Below are positions 1 through 8,717 of a DNA stretch of 64,000 nt, one piece after another. The stretch spans positions 1 to 64,000 of the forward strand of contig JAPOSC010000012.1 of the NCBI GenBank assembly GCA_026709935.1, written 5' to 3'. Both the position numbers and the translations under genes were made by a program. Below the pieces are notes generated by a model, which searched no databases, was not told the origin of the DNA, and saw nothing but the letters and a program-made list of their open reading frames with translations. Within the stretch, counting starts at the first letter, position 1. Each line of letters opens with the position of its first letter. The stretch comes from Thiotrichales bacterium. GTDB lineage: Bacteria > Pseudomonadota > Gammaproteobacteria > HK1.

Positions 1-326
1 TGGCGTTGCTCAGGTGAAATCGAACCGTCTCGCCGGGTCGAACCGACAGACGATCGGCATATCCGGTCAGCGGCAGCATGGCGATTGGCTCCTCGAGTTC
101 GCCGCCGGCGTCGCGGCCGGCATCGGGGCGGTATTCTCACAGAAATGGTCGGGCGGAGGTCAGTGGCGGAATATCGGACCCCGGGCAAACGCTCCGCAAC
201 GGGAGCAGTCCTTCGCATCCTCCCGATTCCGGCCCGGCCTTGCGGGCCGGGCGATGGGTCGGTCCGCACCCGCCACGATCGGGAGGCGAGTCGCGGCCCG
301 GCGCGAGATCGATACCGGCAGTCCCG
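1..326. other. Non-coding stretch downstream of boxB
   Basis: I see no convincing gene here. The only structure is an 8-bp inverted repeat (GCCCGGCC, loop TTGCG, GGCCGGGC) at 232-252, about 75 bases beyond the boxB stop on the minus strand. It could end the boxCB transcript, but it lacks a T-run. Confidence 0.5.
232..252 (-). terminator. Hairpin downstream of boxB
   Basis: A perfect 8-bp GC stem with a 5-base loop lies just beyond the boxB stop codon. There is no T-tract, so intrinsic termination is only possible, not shown. Confidence 0.3.
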
Positions 327-1748
327 TCAGTCGAGCCGCACGTACTCGAAGTCGATGGGGTGGTGGTTGATGCCTCGCGACGGCGGCGCGATCCAGTTGG
401 CGAACTTGCCGGGCTCGGTCACCGCCTCCGGCATGAGCGAGCGGATGTAGGCGCGGTCGGACTCCGAAGGCAGCCACTCGGCCTCGCGGCGGCGCCACGT
501 TTCACCGTCGATGACCGCACCCTCCGGGGTGACGTCCAGGTCGGCGAACATGCCGACGCGGCGGTTGAACGCGACATGCGGGAGCGCGAGCTGGAAGTCC
601 ACCCCGAAGCTGCGGATGATGCGGTTGATCCGGCCGAGTCCGGTCTCGACATCCGCCACGAAATCGGCGCGCAGGCGCTCGTTGAGCGCGTTCAGCGCCG
701 GGAAGTCGATCCGGCGGAACGCACCGTCCACCCATTGCAGAACCGGATAGGTGGCGTGATCCAGCCGGTGGTCGTCGTCAATGTCGGATTCGTGGAATCG
801 GCCCTTGAGCCCGCCGGTGTAGCCCCCCGCCGCGTTGGTGGAGATCTCCGCGCCGAAAAGATCCAGGGTCACGCTGAAGTGGAAGTTCAGATACCTCTGG
901 AACGTCGGCAGATCGATGACCCCGAAGGGGCGCACGTCGTCGGTGCGGTGGGTGCGCATCACCTCGCAGGTGCGCTCGACGACGCGGGCGAGGCCGGTGA
1001 TGCCGACGAACATGTGGTGGGCCTCCTCGGTCAGCATGAACCGGCAGGTGCGCGCGAGCGGGTCGAAGGCGGATTCCGCCAGGGAATGAAGCTGGAACTT
1101 GCCGTCGCGGTCCGTGAGGAAGGTGAACATGAACAGCGCGAGCCAGTCCGGGGTGCGCTCGTTGAAGGCGGTGAGGATGCGGGGCCGGTCGGCGTCGCCC
1201 GAACGGCGCTCCAGCAGCGCCTGCGCCTCTTCGCGCCCGTCGCGGCCGAAGTACGCGTGCAGGAGGTAGACCATCGCCCAGAGGTGACGCCCCTCTTCGA
1301 CGTTGATCTGGAAGAGGTTGCGCAGATCGTAGCCCGAGGGGCAGGTCCGGCCGAGATGACGCTGCTGCTCCACCGACGCCGGCTCGGTATCGCCCTGGAT
1401 CACGATCAGCCGGCGCAGCGCCGCCCGATAATCCCCCGGCACCCGCTGCCACACCGGCTCGCCCCTGTGGTCTCCGAAACCGATGCGGCGGTCCGGCTCC
1501 GGGTCGGCGAGGAAGACGCCCCAGCGATAGTCCGGCATCCGGGTGAAGCCGAAGTTCGCCCAGCCGCTGCGGTCGACGGAGATGGCGGTGCGCAGATACG
1601 CCTCGGGCGCGGCGCCCGCCACCGGCCCCATCTCGCGCCACCAGTCGAGAAAGGCGGGCTGCCACTGCTCCAGCGCCCGCTGAAGACGGCGGTCGGAGGC
1701 GAGATCCACATTGTTGGGAATACGGTCGTTCAGATCGACGGAAGACAT
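327..1748 (-). CDS. boxB: Benzoyl-CoA 2,3-epoxidase subunit B (BoxB)
   Basis: This is the diiron oxygenase component of aerobic benzoyl-CoA degradation. BoxAB uses NADPH and O2 to epoxidise benzoyl-CoA to 2,3-epoxybenzoyl-CoA in the cytoplasm. The 473-residue length is normal for the family. The expected carboxylate/histidine iron ligands fall at E122, E152, H155, D213 and E242, in the motifs VEEGRHLW (150-157) and TEEAHHMF (240-247); this spacing matches the ligand set known for characterised BoxB. An AAAGGAC ribosome site sits about 8 bases before the ATG. boxC lies upstream on the same strand, separated by 150 bases. The reductase gene boxA, the ligase bclA and the regulator boxR are not in the window, so this is a partial view of the pathway or a dispersed gene set. 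Confidence 0.95.
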   Translation of the reverse strand: MSSVDLNDRIPNNVDLASDRRLQRALEQWQPAFLDWWREMGPVAGAAPEAYLRTAISVDRSGWANFGFTRMPDYRWGVFLADPEPDRRIGFGDHRGEPVWQRVPGDYRAALRRLIVIQGDTEPASVEQQRHLGRTCPSGYDLRNLFQINVEEGRHLWAMVYLLHAYFGRDGREEAQALLERRSGDADRPRILTAFNERTPDWLALFMFTFLTDRDGKFQLHSLAESAFDPLARTCRFMLTEEAHHMFVGITGLARVVERTCEVMRTHRTDDVRPFGVIDLPTFQRYLNFHFSVTLDLFGAEISTNAAGGYTGGLKGRFHESDIDDDHRLDHATYPVLQWVDGAFRRIDFPALNALNERLRADFVADVETGLGRINRIIRSFGVDFQLALPHVAFNRRVGMFADLDVTPEGAVIDGETWRRREAEWLPSESDRAYIRSLMPEAVTEPGKFANWIAPPSRGINHHPIDFEYVRLD

Positions 1749-1898
1749 TTCCAGGTCCTTTGAGCAAATGTTGCGCCGTAATCACTTCAACCATTCACTT
1801 GCGGATTGACAGAGCCGGAAAATGTCCGCATCGATCTCATCGAATGATTTACCTTATCAAATCGTTCCGATCAGTCATTCCTACCAAGCCGAAACCTG

Positions 1899-3587
1899 CT
1901 ACACCCGCTTCCGGTCGAAGTCGGCGCGCGCGCCGGTGCCGTACAGGGTCAGCGCACCGCGCTCGCCGACCGCGTTCGGACGCTGGAAGATCCAGTTCTG
2001 CCAGGCGGTGAGGCGGCCGAAGATGCGCGACTCCATCGTCTCCGGTCCGGGGCAGCGCAGGCTCGCCTCCAGGCCGGTGAGTGCGTCCGGCGAGAACGCT
2101 GCGCGCTCCTCCAGCGCGATGCGCACCTCGTCCTCCCAGTCGATGTCATCGGGCGTGAAGGTGACGAGCCGGTGGGCCTCGGCGTCGGCGGCGGTGAGGT
2201 CCCGGCCGATCTGCCGGCGGGCACGGCTCACCGCCTCCTCGTCGTCCAGGCCGCGTGCTTCGAGTCGGGTGAGGCCGTTGACGCCGGGAAAACAGCCGAA
2301 GTTGGACTCGGTGAGGCGCACCACGGCTTCGGCGCCACCGTCCTCGAACGGCCCTTCGAGCATGTAGCCGCGATCCGCCGCCAGCACCAGTTCCAGCAGA
2401 AAGCCGGCGAAGCAGCTCCCCGGCTCCACCAGGGCGAGGAGGCTGCGCGCGGTGAGATCGATGCGCTTCAGCAGGCGCTTCCAGTAGAGCCGGATCTCGC
2501 GGACGAGCCAGTGCGCGCGGTGGGCGAGCAGGAAGGCGTCGTAGGCAGCGACCGCGTCGAGATCGCCTTCGGACGCCATCACCAGGGTGCCGATTGCCGG
2601 CTCGTTGTGGCGCAGGTGCAGGATCAGGTCTTCGATCTCGCGGGCCAGCGCGAGAGGCCAGAACGCATCGCCCGCCGGCACGAGTCCGTCGATGTCCGCG
2701 GGCGACGCCCCGGCCGGCCCCTCGATGCGGATGCGGCAGGCGCGCATCTCGCGATCGATGTCGGCCTCCACGTACCGGTAGCGGATGCGCTCGCCCTCGA
2801 TGCGCCGCTCCAGGTCGCGAAGACGGATGCCGCGGGCGGCGCGCGGACGATCGGACGTTGCCGCCAGCGCCCGCGCGCGCGTCTCGACCGCAGCATCGAA
2901 ACGCGACGAAGGCGCGATCTCGTCCACCAGGCCCCACTCCAGCGCGCGCCGTCCGCGCACCCCCTCCTCGGTGGTGGAAAAGAAATCGGCGCGGTCGCGG
3001 CGCACCTTGCGCTTGTCGACCAGACGCACCAGCCCACCGGTGCCCGGCAGCACGCCGAGCAACGCGACCTCCGGCAGCGACACCGCGCTCGAACCGTCGT
3101 CGACGAGGAGAATCCAGTCCGCAGCCATGGCGAGTTCGTAGCCGCCGCCCGCCGCAGTACCGTTGATCGCGCACAGATAACGCTGGCCCGAATATGCGCT
3201 CGCGTCCTCGATGGCGCACCGGGTCTCGTTGGTGAACTTGCAGAAGGCGACCTTGTGGGCGTGGTTCGACCCGCCGAGCATGCGGATGTTGGCACCGGCG
3301 CAGAACACCCGCTCTCTCGCGGAGCGGATCACCACCGCCGCCACCTCCGGGTGCTCGAAGCGCAACCGCTGCACCGCATCGGCCAGCTCGATGTCGACGC
3401 CGAGGTCGTAGGAGTTGAGCTTCAGCTCGTAGCCGGGCGCGAGGCCGCCCGACTCGTCGACATCGAGTGCGAGCGTGGCGATTCGGCCCTCGACGTGCAG
3501 GCGCCAGTGCCGGTAGCGATCCGGGGCGGTGCGCACGTCGATGGGATCGCGGCCCGAATGCAGCGGCGTTGTTGTGGTTTCGGGCAT
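1899..3587 (-). CDS. boxC: 2,3-epoxybenzoyl-CoA dihydrolase (BoxC)
   Basis: BoxC hydrolyses the epoxide made by BoxAB and opens the ring to 3,4-didehydroadipyl-CoA semialdehyde plus formate. The protein has two crotonase-like halves. The first contains a clear enoyl-CoA hydratase signature with the oxyanion-hole region (FCAGANIRML, then AINGTAAGGGYEL). I place the start at the ATG at 3587 (562 residues), which begins MPETTTTPLHSG and matches the usual BoxC length of about 550. A longer in-frame reading from 3671 adds 28 residues without family character. The gene is upstream of boxB and probably co-transcribed with it. Confidence 0.93.
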   Translation of the reverse strand: MPETTTTPLHSGRDPIDVRTAPDRYRHWRLHVEGRIATLALDVDESGGLAPGYELKLNSYDLGVDIELADAVQRLRFEHPEVAAVVIRSARERVFCAGANIRMLGGSNHAHKVAFCKFTNETRCAIEDASAYSGQRYLCAINGTAAGGGYELAMAADWILLVDDGSSAVSLPEVALLGVLPGTGGLVRLVDKRKVRRDRADFFSTTEEGVRGRRALEWGLVDEIAPSSRFDAAVETRARALAATSDRPRAARGIRLRDLERRIEGERIRYRYVEADIDREMRACRIRIEGPAGASPADIDGLVPAGDAFWPLALAREIEDLILHLRHNEPAIGTLVMASEGDLDAVAAYDAFLLAHRAHWLVREIRLYWKRLLKRIDLTARSLLALVEPGSCFAGFLLELVLAADRGYMLEGPFEDGGAEAVVRLTESNFGCFPGVNGLTRLEARGLDDEEAVSRARRQIGRDLTAADAEAHRLVTFTPDDIDWEDEVRIALEERAAFSPDALTGLEASLRCPGPETMESRIFGRLTAWQNWIFQRPNAVGERGALTLYGTGARADFDRKRV

Positions 3588-3871
3588 GGATTCGAGGTCC
3601 GGACCGGCGACTGCGGGTACCTTCGACGCTACCATTCGGCCGACAGCTCCGTCGAGGCTGGCGGTCGGCACTGCGATTGGAGATAGCGATCTCGTCGGGA
3701 GTTAGCCGTGGTTCATGGCGATTCAGGGTTTTCCGGCTCTTCTGCGAAGGCGCGCGGCACCGGCCGCCATTCCGCGTCCGTTCGCCTTGGGAAATCCTCC
3801 CGCGGTCCCGGCATGGTCGGGCACAATGAGATCCGGAGCACGAGTCCGGCCCGAACCGAGTGACGTGTGCC

Positions 3872-4831
3872 ATGGCCGCATCCATTCCCGAAATCGACAT
3901 CGACGCCGCCAACCTCGCGAGCCCTCGCGTACCGGAGATCGCGCGTGCGCTCGACGGCGCATTCCGCCGCACCGGCTTCTGCTACGTCGCCAATACCGGG
4001 ATCGAGTCGAACCTGACGGAGGCGGTGTTCGACGCTTCGCGCCGCTTCCACGCCCTTGGCGACGAGGCCAAGCGGGAGATCGCCATCAATGCCTTCCACC
4101 GCGGATACATCGCGCCGAATTCCTCCCTGACCCAGACTTCCAGCGTGGCTCGGGTGACTCGACCGAACTTGAGCGAATCGTTCATGGTCATGCACCAGGT
4201 GGCCCCGAAAGACCCCGCGTTCGGCAAGCCCTTGCAGGGACCCAACCAGTGGCCCGACGGTCTGCCGGGCTTTCGCGAGGCGGTCACCGCCTATCAGGCC
4301 ACGATGACGAACTTCGCGCGGCGGTTCACGAGACTGCTCGCGCTTGCCCTCAGCCTGCCGGCCACATACCTCGACCCGCACTTCGAGCGTCCCACCTCCT
4401 GGCTGCGGCTGATCCACTATCCCCCGGAGTTCCCCGACACTCCGGCCGACCATTACGGGGCGGCGCCCCATACCGACCACGGGTTCATCACCTTTCTTGC
4501 TCAGGATGAGCATGACGGCCTCGAAGTGCGGATGAGGAACGGCGAGTGGGTACCGGCGCCGCCGGTCCCGGAGACGTTCGTGGTCAATGTGGCCGACATG
4601 CTCGCCCGCTGGAGCAACGGACGATGGTCCTCCACCCCGCACCGGGTCCGAAACCGCTCGGGGAGAGACCGCTACTCGGTGCCCTTCTTCTGGGACATGG
4701 AGAGCAGGATCGAATGCCTGCCGACCTGTTGCGGTCCGGACCACCCGCCGCGCCACGCGCCTGTACGCTACGCCGACTATGTCCTGGAGAGGCTCGACCG
4801 GAACTATGCCTATCGCCAGGCCGCCCCATGA
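3872..4831 (+). CDS. 2-oxoglutarate/Fe(II)-type oxygenase (isopenicillin N synthase-like)
   Basis: The 319-residue protein is a non-haem iron dioxygenase of the isopenicillin N synthase/gibberellin oxidase type. An N-terminal DIOX_N region is followed by the jelly-roll core with facial triad H200, D202 and H257, and R267 in a RYS motif that would bind the 2-oxoglutarate carboxylate. The substrate cannot be told from sequence; bacterial members oxidise small metabolites, and some relatives make ethylene or succinate. The ATG at 3872 is chosen; a GTG 12 bases upstream is also possible. It is divergent from boxC and ends 77 bases before a GNAT gene on the same strand. Confidence 0.85.
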   Translation: MAASIPEIDIDAANLASPRVPEIARALDGAFRRTGFCYVANTGIESNLTEAVFDASRRFHALGDEAKREIAINAFHRGYIAPNSSLTQTSSVARVTRPNLSESFMVMHQVAPKDPAFGKPLQGPNQWPDGLPGFREAVTAYQATMTNFARRFTRLLALALSLPATYLDPHFERPTSWLRLIHYPPEFPDTPADHYGAAPHTDHGFITFLAQDEHDGLEVRMRNGEWVPAPPVPETFVVNVADMLARWSNGRWSSTPHRVRNRSGRDRYSVPFFWDMESRIECLPTCCGPDHPPRHAPVRYADYVLERLDRNYAYRQAAP

Positions 4832-4908
4832 CGGGCCGGAGTTCCGGGCCACCGGATTTCGGCCGAGAGCGATCGACCACCCCCGATCTTGAGCTGAGAC
4901 CTTTCCGA

Positions 4909-5340
4909 ATGGGACCGGAGCCGTTGCACATCCGCTGCTGTACCACTCTCGACCGCGATGGCGTGATCGCGCTGTGGGAGACGGCGTTCCCCGACGATCC
5001 GTCGCACAACGCGCCGGCCAAAGTGTTCGACGCGAAGCTCGCGATGCGCGACGGCATGCTGTTCGTCGCAACCGATGCGGAAGCTGCGATCGTCGGCACC
5101 GCGATGGCGGGGTACGACGGGCATCGGGGCTGGCTCTACACGGTTGCGGTCTCGCCCGGGCATCGGCGCCGCGGGATTGGCACGGCCCTCGTGCGCCACG
5201 CGGTCGCCGCGCTGCGCGCGGAGGGCTGCGGCAAGGTCAACCTTCAGATCCGCTCCTCCAACCGTGCGGTCCGCGGGTTCTACGAGTCCCTCGGCTTCCG
5301 GGCCGAGGAGCGCCTGAGCATGGGGATGCTGCTCCGCTGA
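4909..5340 (+). CDS. GNAT-family N-acetyltransferase (YpeA-like)
   Basis: This is a 143-residue single-domain acetyltransferase. The acetyl-CoA pyrophosphate-binding loop is seen as RRRGIG (86-91), preceded by the beta-4 strand VAVSP and followed by the helix beginning TALV. The late motif RGFYESLGF is typical of GNAT enzymes. It resembles the YpeA/RimI-like group, but the acceptor (small molecule or protein N-terminus) is unknown. The start at 4909 gives the normal family length. The G-rich tandem repeat begins 8 bases after its stop codon. Confidence 0.85.
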   Translation: MGPEPLHIRCCTTLDRDGVIALWETAFPDDPSHNAPAKVFDAKLAMRDGMLFVATDAEAAIVGTAMAGYDGHRGWLYTVAVSPGHRRRGIGTALVRHAVAALRAEGCGKVNLQIRSSNRAVRGFYESLGFRAEERLSMGMLLR

Positions 5341-5348
5341 ACCACCTG

Positions 5349-5455
5349 CCTGGGGGGTGGCCTGGGGGTGGCCTGGGGGGCCTGGGGGTGGCCTGGGGGT
5401 GGCCTGGGGTGGCCTGGGGGCGGCCTGAGGGTGGCCTGAGGGCGGCCTTGGGCGG
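5349..5455 (+). repeat. G-rich ~11-bp tandem repeat
   Basis: About ten head-to-tail copies of CCTGGGGGTGG (9 to 12 bases each, drifting to CCTGAGGGCGG at the right end) fill the gap after the GNAT gene. The plus strand carries runs of 3 to 6 G that could form G-quadruplexes in RNA or single-stranded DNA. The array lies downstream of GNAT and about 170 bases upstream of the ABC binding-protein start. Confidence 0.9.
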
Positions 5456-5623
5456 CCCGGGGTGATCCGCGGGGCAGGACGAGCGAGCCGGGGACACCCG
5501 GGGCGGCCCGGAGCGGGACGAGGGCGATCATGGAAGTAGCCATGGAGGTTGCATGGCCGGATGCATTCGTCGAAAGTCTCGCCACGGATTTCGACCCGAC
5601 CACGAATCGCACAGGAGAGAACC

Positions 5624-6628
5624 ATGCGCCTGCCCATCCTGCTGATGTCCGCGTTCCTCTGCGCTGCGACCGCCTCGGCGCAGACGAGCATCCGCTTCTC
5701 GAACGACTGGAAATGGGAGGGACCGAACGCGCCCGTGCTGTTGGCGCTCGACCGGGGCTGGTACGCCGAAGCCGGCCTCGACGTGACCGTGGACACCGGC
5801 AAGGGTTCGCGCGAGGCGATCCCCCGCGTCGCCGACGGCAACAACTGGCAGATGGGCTCGTCGGACATCAACTCCCTCATCAAGTTCCGGGACCAGAACC
5901 CCGACCTCGCCCCGACCGCGATCATGGTGATCTACAACACGCCGCCGTTCGCGATCATCGGCCGCAAGTCGCTCGGCGTGATGGCGCCGAAAGACCTGGA
6001 AGGACGAATCCTCGGCGCTCCGGCGCCGGACGGCGCCTACGCGCAGTGGAAGGCGTTCGTGAAGGCGAACGACATCGACGCCTCGACGGTCACCATCGAG
6101 AACGTCGGCTTCCCGGTGCGCGAGCCCATGCTTGCAGCGGGCAAGGTGGACGCCATCACCGGTTACTCGTTCTCGTCGTACATCAACCTGAAGGCGAAAG
6201 GCGTGGGCGAGGAGGACATCTCACTCATTCTGATGCGCGACCACGGCCTCGATCTCTACGGCAACGTCGTCATCGTCAATCCGGACTTCGCGAAAGCCAA
6301 CCCGGAGGCGGTGAAGGCGTTCGTGGCAGTCACCGTGCGCGCGTACCTGGAAGCCGCGAAGGACCCCGAAAGCGCGGTCAAGCACGTGCTGAACCACAAC
6401 GACGTGGCGCGCGAGGAGGTGGAGCTGGAGCGGCTGAAGATGGCGATCGCGCAGAACATCATCACCGACGAGGTGCGCGCGAACGGCTTCGGGGGCGTCG
6501 ACATGGATCGCCTGGAACGGTCGATCGACCAGATCGCCGATACCTACGAGTTCACCAACCGGCCGGCGGCTGCGGACGTGTTCGACCCGCAGTATCTGCC
6601 GCCGGAAGCGGACCGGATGGTGCCCTGA
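5624..6628 (+). CDS. ABC transporter substrate-binding protein (NMT1/SsuA-like)
   Basis: This is a 334-residue periplasmic binding protein. A cleavable signal peptide (about residues 1-19, ending ATASAQ) precedes the NMT1/THI5-like fold used for nitrate, sulfonate, taurine and hydroxymethylpyrimidine uptake. The start at 5624 has an AGGAGAG site 4 bases upstream. The ATPase and permease genes follow in the same direction, forming a complete importer. The ligand is not predictable from sequence; the family spans sulfonates, pyrimidines and aromatic acids. Confidence 0.88.
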   Translation: MRLPILLMSAFLCAATASAQTSIRFSNDWKWEGPNAPVLLALDRGWYAEAGLDVTVDTGKGSREAIPRVADGNNWQMGSSDINSLIKFRDQNPDLAPTAIMVIYNTPPFAIIGRKSLGVMAPKDLEGRILGAPAPDGAYAQWKAFVKANDIDASTVTIENVGFPVREPMLAAGKVDAITGYSFSSYINLKAKGVGEEDISLILMRDHGLDLYGNVVIVNPDFAKANPEAVKAFVAVTVRAYLEAAKDPESAVKHVLNHNDVAREEVELERLKMAIAQNIITDEVRANGFGGVDMDRLERSIDQIADTYEFTNRPAAADVFDPQYLPPEADRMVP

Positions 6629-6792
6629 CCACGACCGCCCCCGGCGGCATCGACAACCCACGGCCCGGCGGACCACCGAGCGGATGGCAGCACTTCCTGC
6701 TGACGCCTCGCCTGGCCATCACGCGGTGCGATTCCGGCGAGAGTCCGGACGCCGGGCGCGCGCGTTCGGACCGATTCCGGGGCATGTGCCAT

Positions 6793-6840
6793 GCCATCTG
6801 CCGGGCCATGTGCCGAGCCATGTCTCAGGCCATGTCCCGG
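6793..6840 (+). repeat. 12-bp tandem repeat, four copies
   Basis: Four contiguous 12-base units of the pattern GCCATGTNNCNG lie upstream of the ABC ATPase start. It is one of several short intergenic tandem repeats in this window. Confidence 0.75.
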
Positions 6841-6871
6841 GCCGACGGGCATTGCCGAGCGCATAGCGTCC

Positions 6872-7666
6872 ATGGCGACACCATTCATCGAGGTCGAGGA
6901 TGTCGCGCTCCGCTATCGGCCCCACGGAGCGGCGGAGGGGACGCTCGCGGTCGAGGCGCTGAGCCTCTCGGTCGCCGAAGGTGAATTCGTCGCCGTGGTC
7001 GGGCCGTCCGGCTGCGGCAAGTCGACGCTCATGAAGCTGGTGACCGGGCTGCAGTTCCCGAGCGCGGGAACGGTGCGGGTGGCCGGCCGGCCGGTCACCG
7101 GGCCGGTCAACATCGCGGGCATGGCGTTCCAGAACCCGGTCATGCTCCCGTGGCGCACGACGGGAGCGAACGTGCTGCTGCCGATGGAGATCGTGCCGCC
7201 GCACCGGCGCAACATCCGCAGAAATCGCGCCGCCTACGACGCCCGGGCCGATGCCCTGCTCGCCTCCGTCGGGCTCGAGGGCGCGGGCGACAAGTTCCCC
7301 TGGCAGCTTTCCGGCGGCATGCAGCAGCGGGCGGCGCTGTGCCGCGCGCTCATCCACGAGCCGAAGCTGCTGATGCTCGACGAGCCGTTTGCGGCGCTCG
7401 ACGCCTTCACCCGCGAAGAGCTGTGGTGCGTCATCCGCGATCTCCAGGCGGACAAGGGCTTCACCACGGTGCTGGTCACCCACGATCTCCGCGAGGCCGC
7501 GTTCCTCGCCGACCGGGTGCTGGCGATGAGCGCGCGCCCGGGCCGGATTCTGGCCGAGCGCATCGTGGATCTGCCCCGGCCGCGCGATCCGGAGGTGCTC
7601 TACACGTCGGAGTTCGTCGACCTCGTGCACGAGCTGCGCGGCCACATCGCGCAGGCGAGGCAGTAG
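6872..7666 (+). CDS. ABC transporter ATP-binding protein (SsuB/TauB type)
   Basis: This 264-residue ATPase energises the adjacent importer. Walker A is GPSGCGKS (44-51), the Q-loop glutamine is Q87, the signature is LSGGMQQR (146-153) and Walker B is LLMLDEP (166-172). A switch histidine follows in LVTHD. The ATG at 6872 gives the standard family length; in-frame codons upstream run through the 12-bp repeat and look non-coding. The permease gene starts 5 bases after its stop, so the two are translationally close. Confidence 0.92.
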   Translation: MATPFIEVEDVALRYRPHGAAEGTLAVEALSLSVAEGEFVAVVGPSGCGKSTLMKLVTGLQFPSAGTVRVAGRPVTGPVNIAGMAFQNPVMLPWRTTGANVLLPMEIVPPHRRNIRRNRAAYDARADALLASVGLEGAGDKFPWQLSGGMQQRAALCRALIHEPKLLMLDEPFAALDAFTREELWCVIRDLQADKGFTTVLVTHDLREAAFLADRVLAMSARPGRILAERIVDLPRPRDPEVLYTSEFVDLVHELRGHIAQARQ

Positions 7667-7671
7667 CGGCG

Positions 7672-8439
7672 ATGCGCATCAACTGGGTGGTGGCGGCGCC
7701 GTGGCTGTGCACCATCGGGCTCTTCGTCCTGTGGGAAGGGACGGTGTGGCTGCTGGAGATCGCGCCCTACGTGCTGCCGCCCCCGAGTCTGATTGCCGTC
7801 GCGTCGTGGGAGTTCGGCGGCGCCCTGTGGAGGAACTCCGTCCAGACGCTGTGGACCACGATGGCAGGGTTCGGGATCGCGGTGGCGTTCGGGCTGGCGC
7901 TCGGGCTGTTCGTCGGCTGGGACCGGCGGATATACGCGGGGCTCTACCCGCTGATGGTGGGTTTCAACTCCATTCCGAAGGTCGCCGTGGTCCCGATTCT
8001 CGTCATCTGGTTCGGCTCGGGCTGGCTCCCCGCGGTGCTGACCGCGTTCCTGATCTCGTTCTTCCCCATCGTGGTCAATGTGGCCACGGGTCTCGCGACC
8101 ATCGAGCCGGAGATGGAGGACGTGCTGCGCGCGCTCGGCGCGAAGAAGCTCGACATCATGACCAAGGTCGGCATCCCGCGCTCGCTCCCCTACTTCTTCG
8201 GGTCGCTGAAGATCGCCATCACCCTCGCGTTCATCGGCTCGGTACTGTCGGAGACACAGGCCGCGAACGCGGGCCTCGGCCACATGATGCTGACCGCGCA
8301 GGCCAACTTCGAGGTTCCGCTGGTCTTCGCCTGCCTGGTGGCCCTCGCCATCGAAGGCATCGGGATGTACGCGGTCATGGCGTGGCTGGAGATGCGCATG
8401 ACCGGCTGGGCCCACCGCTCGGGGTTCTCGGCCCAGTGA
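7672..8439 (+). CDS. ABC transporter permease (SsuC/TauC type)
   Basis: This 255-residue inner-membrane permease has about six hydrophobic segments. The cytoplasmic EAA-like loop that contacts the ATPase is visible around ALGAKKLDIMTKVGIP. It completes the NMT1-type importer with the two preceding genes. The start at 7672 is a few bases after the ATPase stop and preserves the first transmembrane helix. Confidence 0.9.
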   Translation: MRINWVVAAPWLCTIGLFVLWEGTVWLLEIAPYVLPPPSLIAVASWEFGGALWRNSVQTLWTTMAGFGIAVAFGLALGLFVGWDRRIYAGLYPLMVGFNSIPKVAVVPILVIWFGSGWLPAVLTAFLISFFPIVVNVATGLATIEPEMEDVLRALGAKKLDIMTKVGIPRSLPYFFGSLKIAITLAFIGSVLSETQAANAGLGHMMLTAQANFEVPLVFACLVALAIEGIGMYAVMAWLEMRMTGWAHRSGFSAQ

Positions 8440-8488
8440 GCGGCCTCGATCGGGACCATTGCGCGCGGTGGAACCGATGGAACACGGG

Positions 8489-8514
8489 TCGGGCCGGTGC
8501 TCGGACCGGCCCGA
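8489..8514 (+). terminator. Hairpin after the ABC importer operon
   Basis: A perfect 10-bp inverted repeat (TCGGGCCGGT, loop GCTCGG, ACCGGCCCGA) begins 50 bases after the permease stop. It has no T-run, so termination efficiency is uncertain. Confidence 0.45.
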
Positions 8515-8579
8515 GCATCGGACTGATCGGATCATCGGACGGTCTCCCGGCACCGTAGTATCAAATGGCGCCGTCGCAT

Positions 8580-8615
8580 GAAATGGCCCTCGAAATGACC
8601 CACAAAATGACCTTG
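8580..8615 (+). repeat. 12-bp tandem repeat, three copies
   Basis: Three contiguous 12-base units related to GAAATGACCCAC lie about 100 bases upstream of the formaldehyde dehydrogenase start. They are AT-richer than their surroundings. Confidence 0.65.
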
Positions 8616-8717
8616 GATCTCGAGCCCGACGTATCGGACCGGCATGCCGAATCGCCGCGGAGAGTGTGATAGCTTCCCGGCCTGTCGATCACCGCAAACC
8701 CCGAGGAGCGCCGCACC

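Noticed and set aside
2172-3686. A 504-codon plus-strand frame opposite boxC
   Set aside because: It is a composition-driven shadow of a confidently identified gene.
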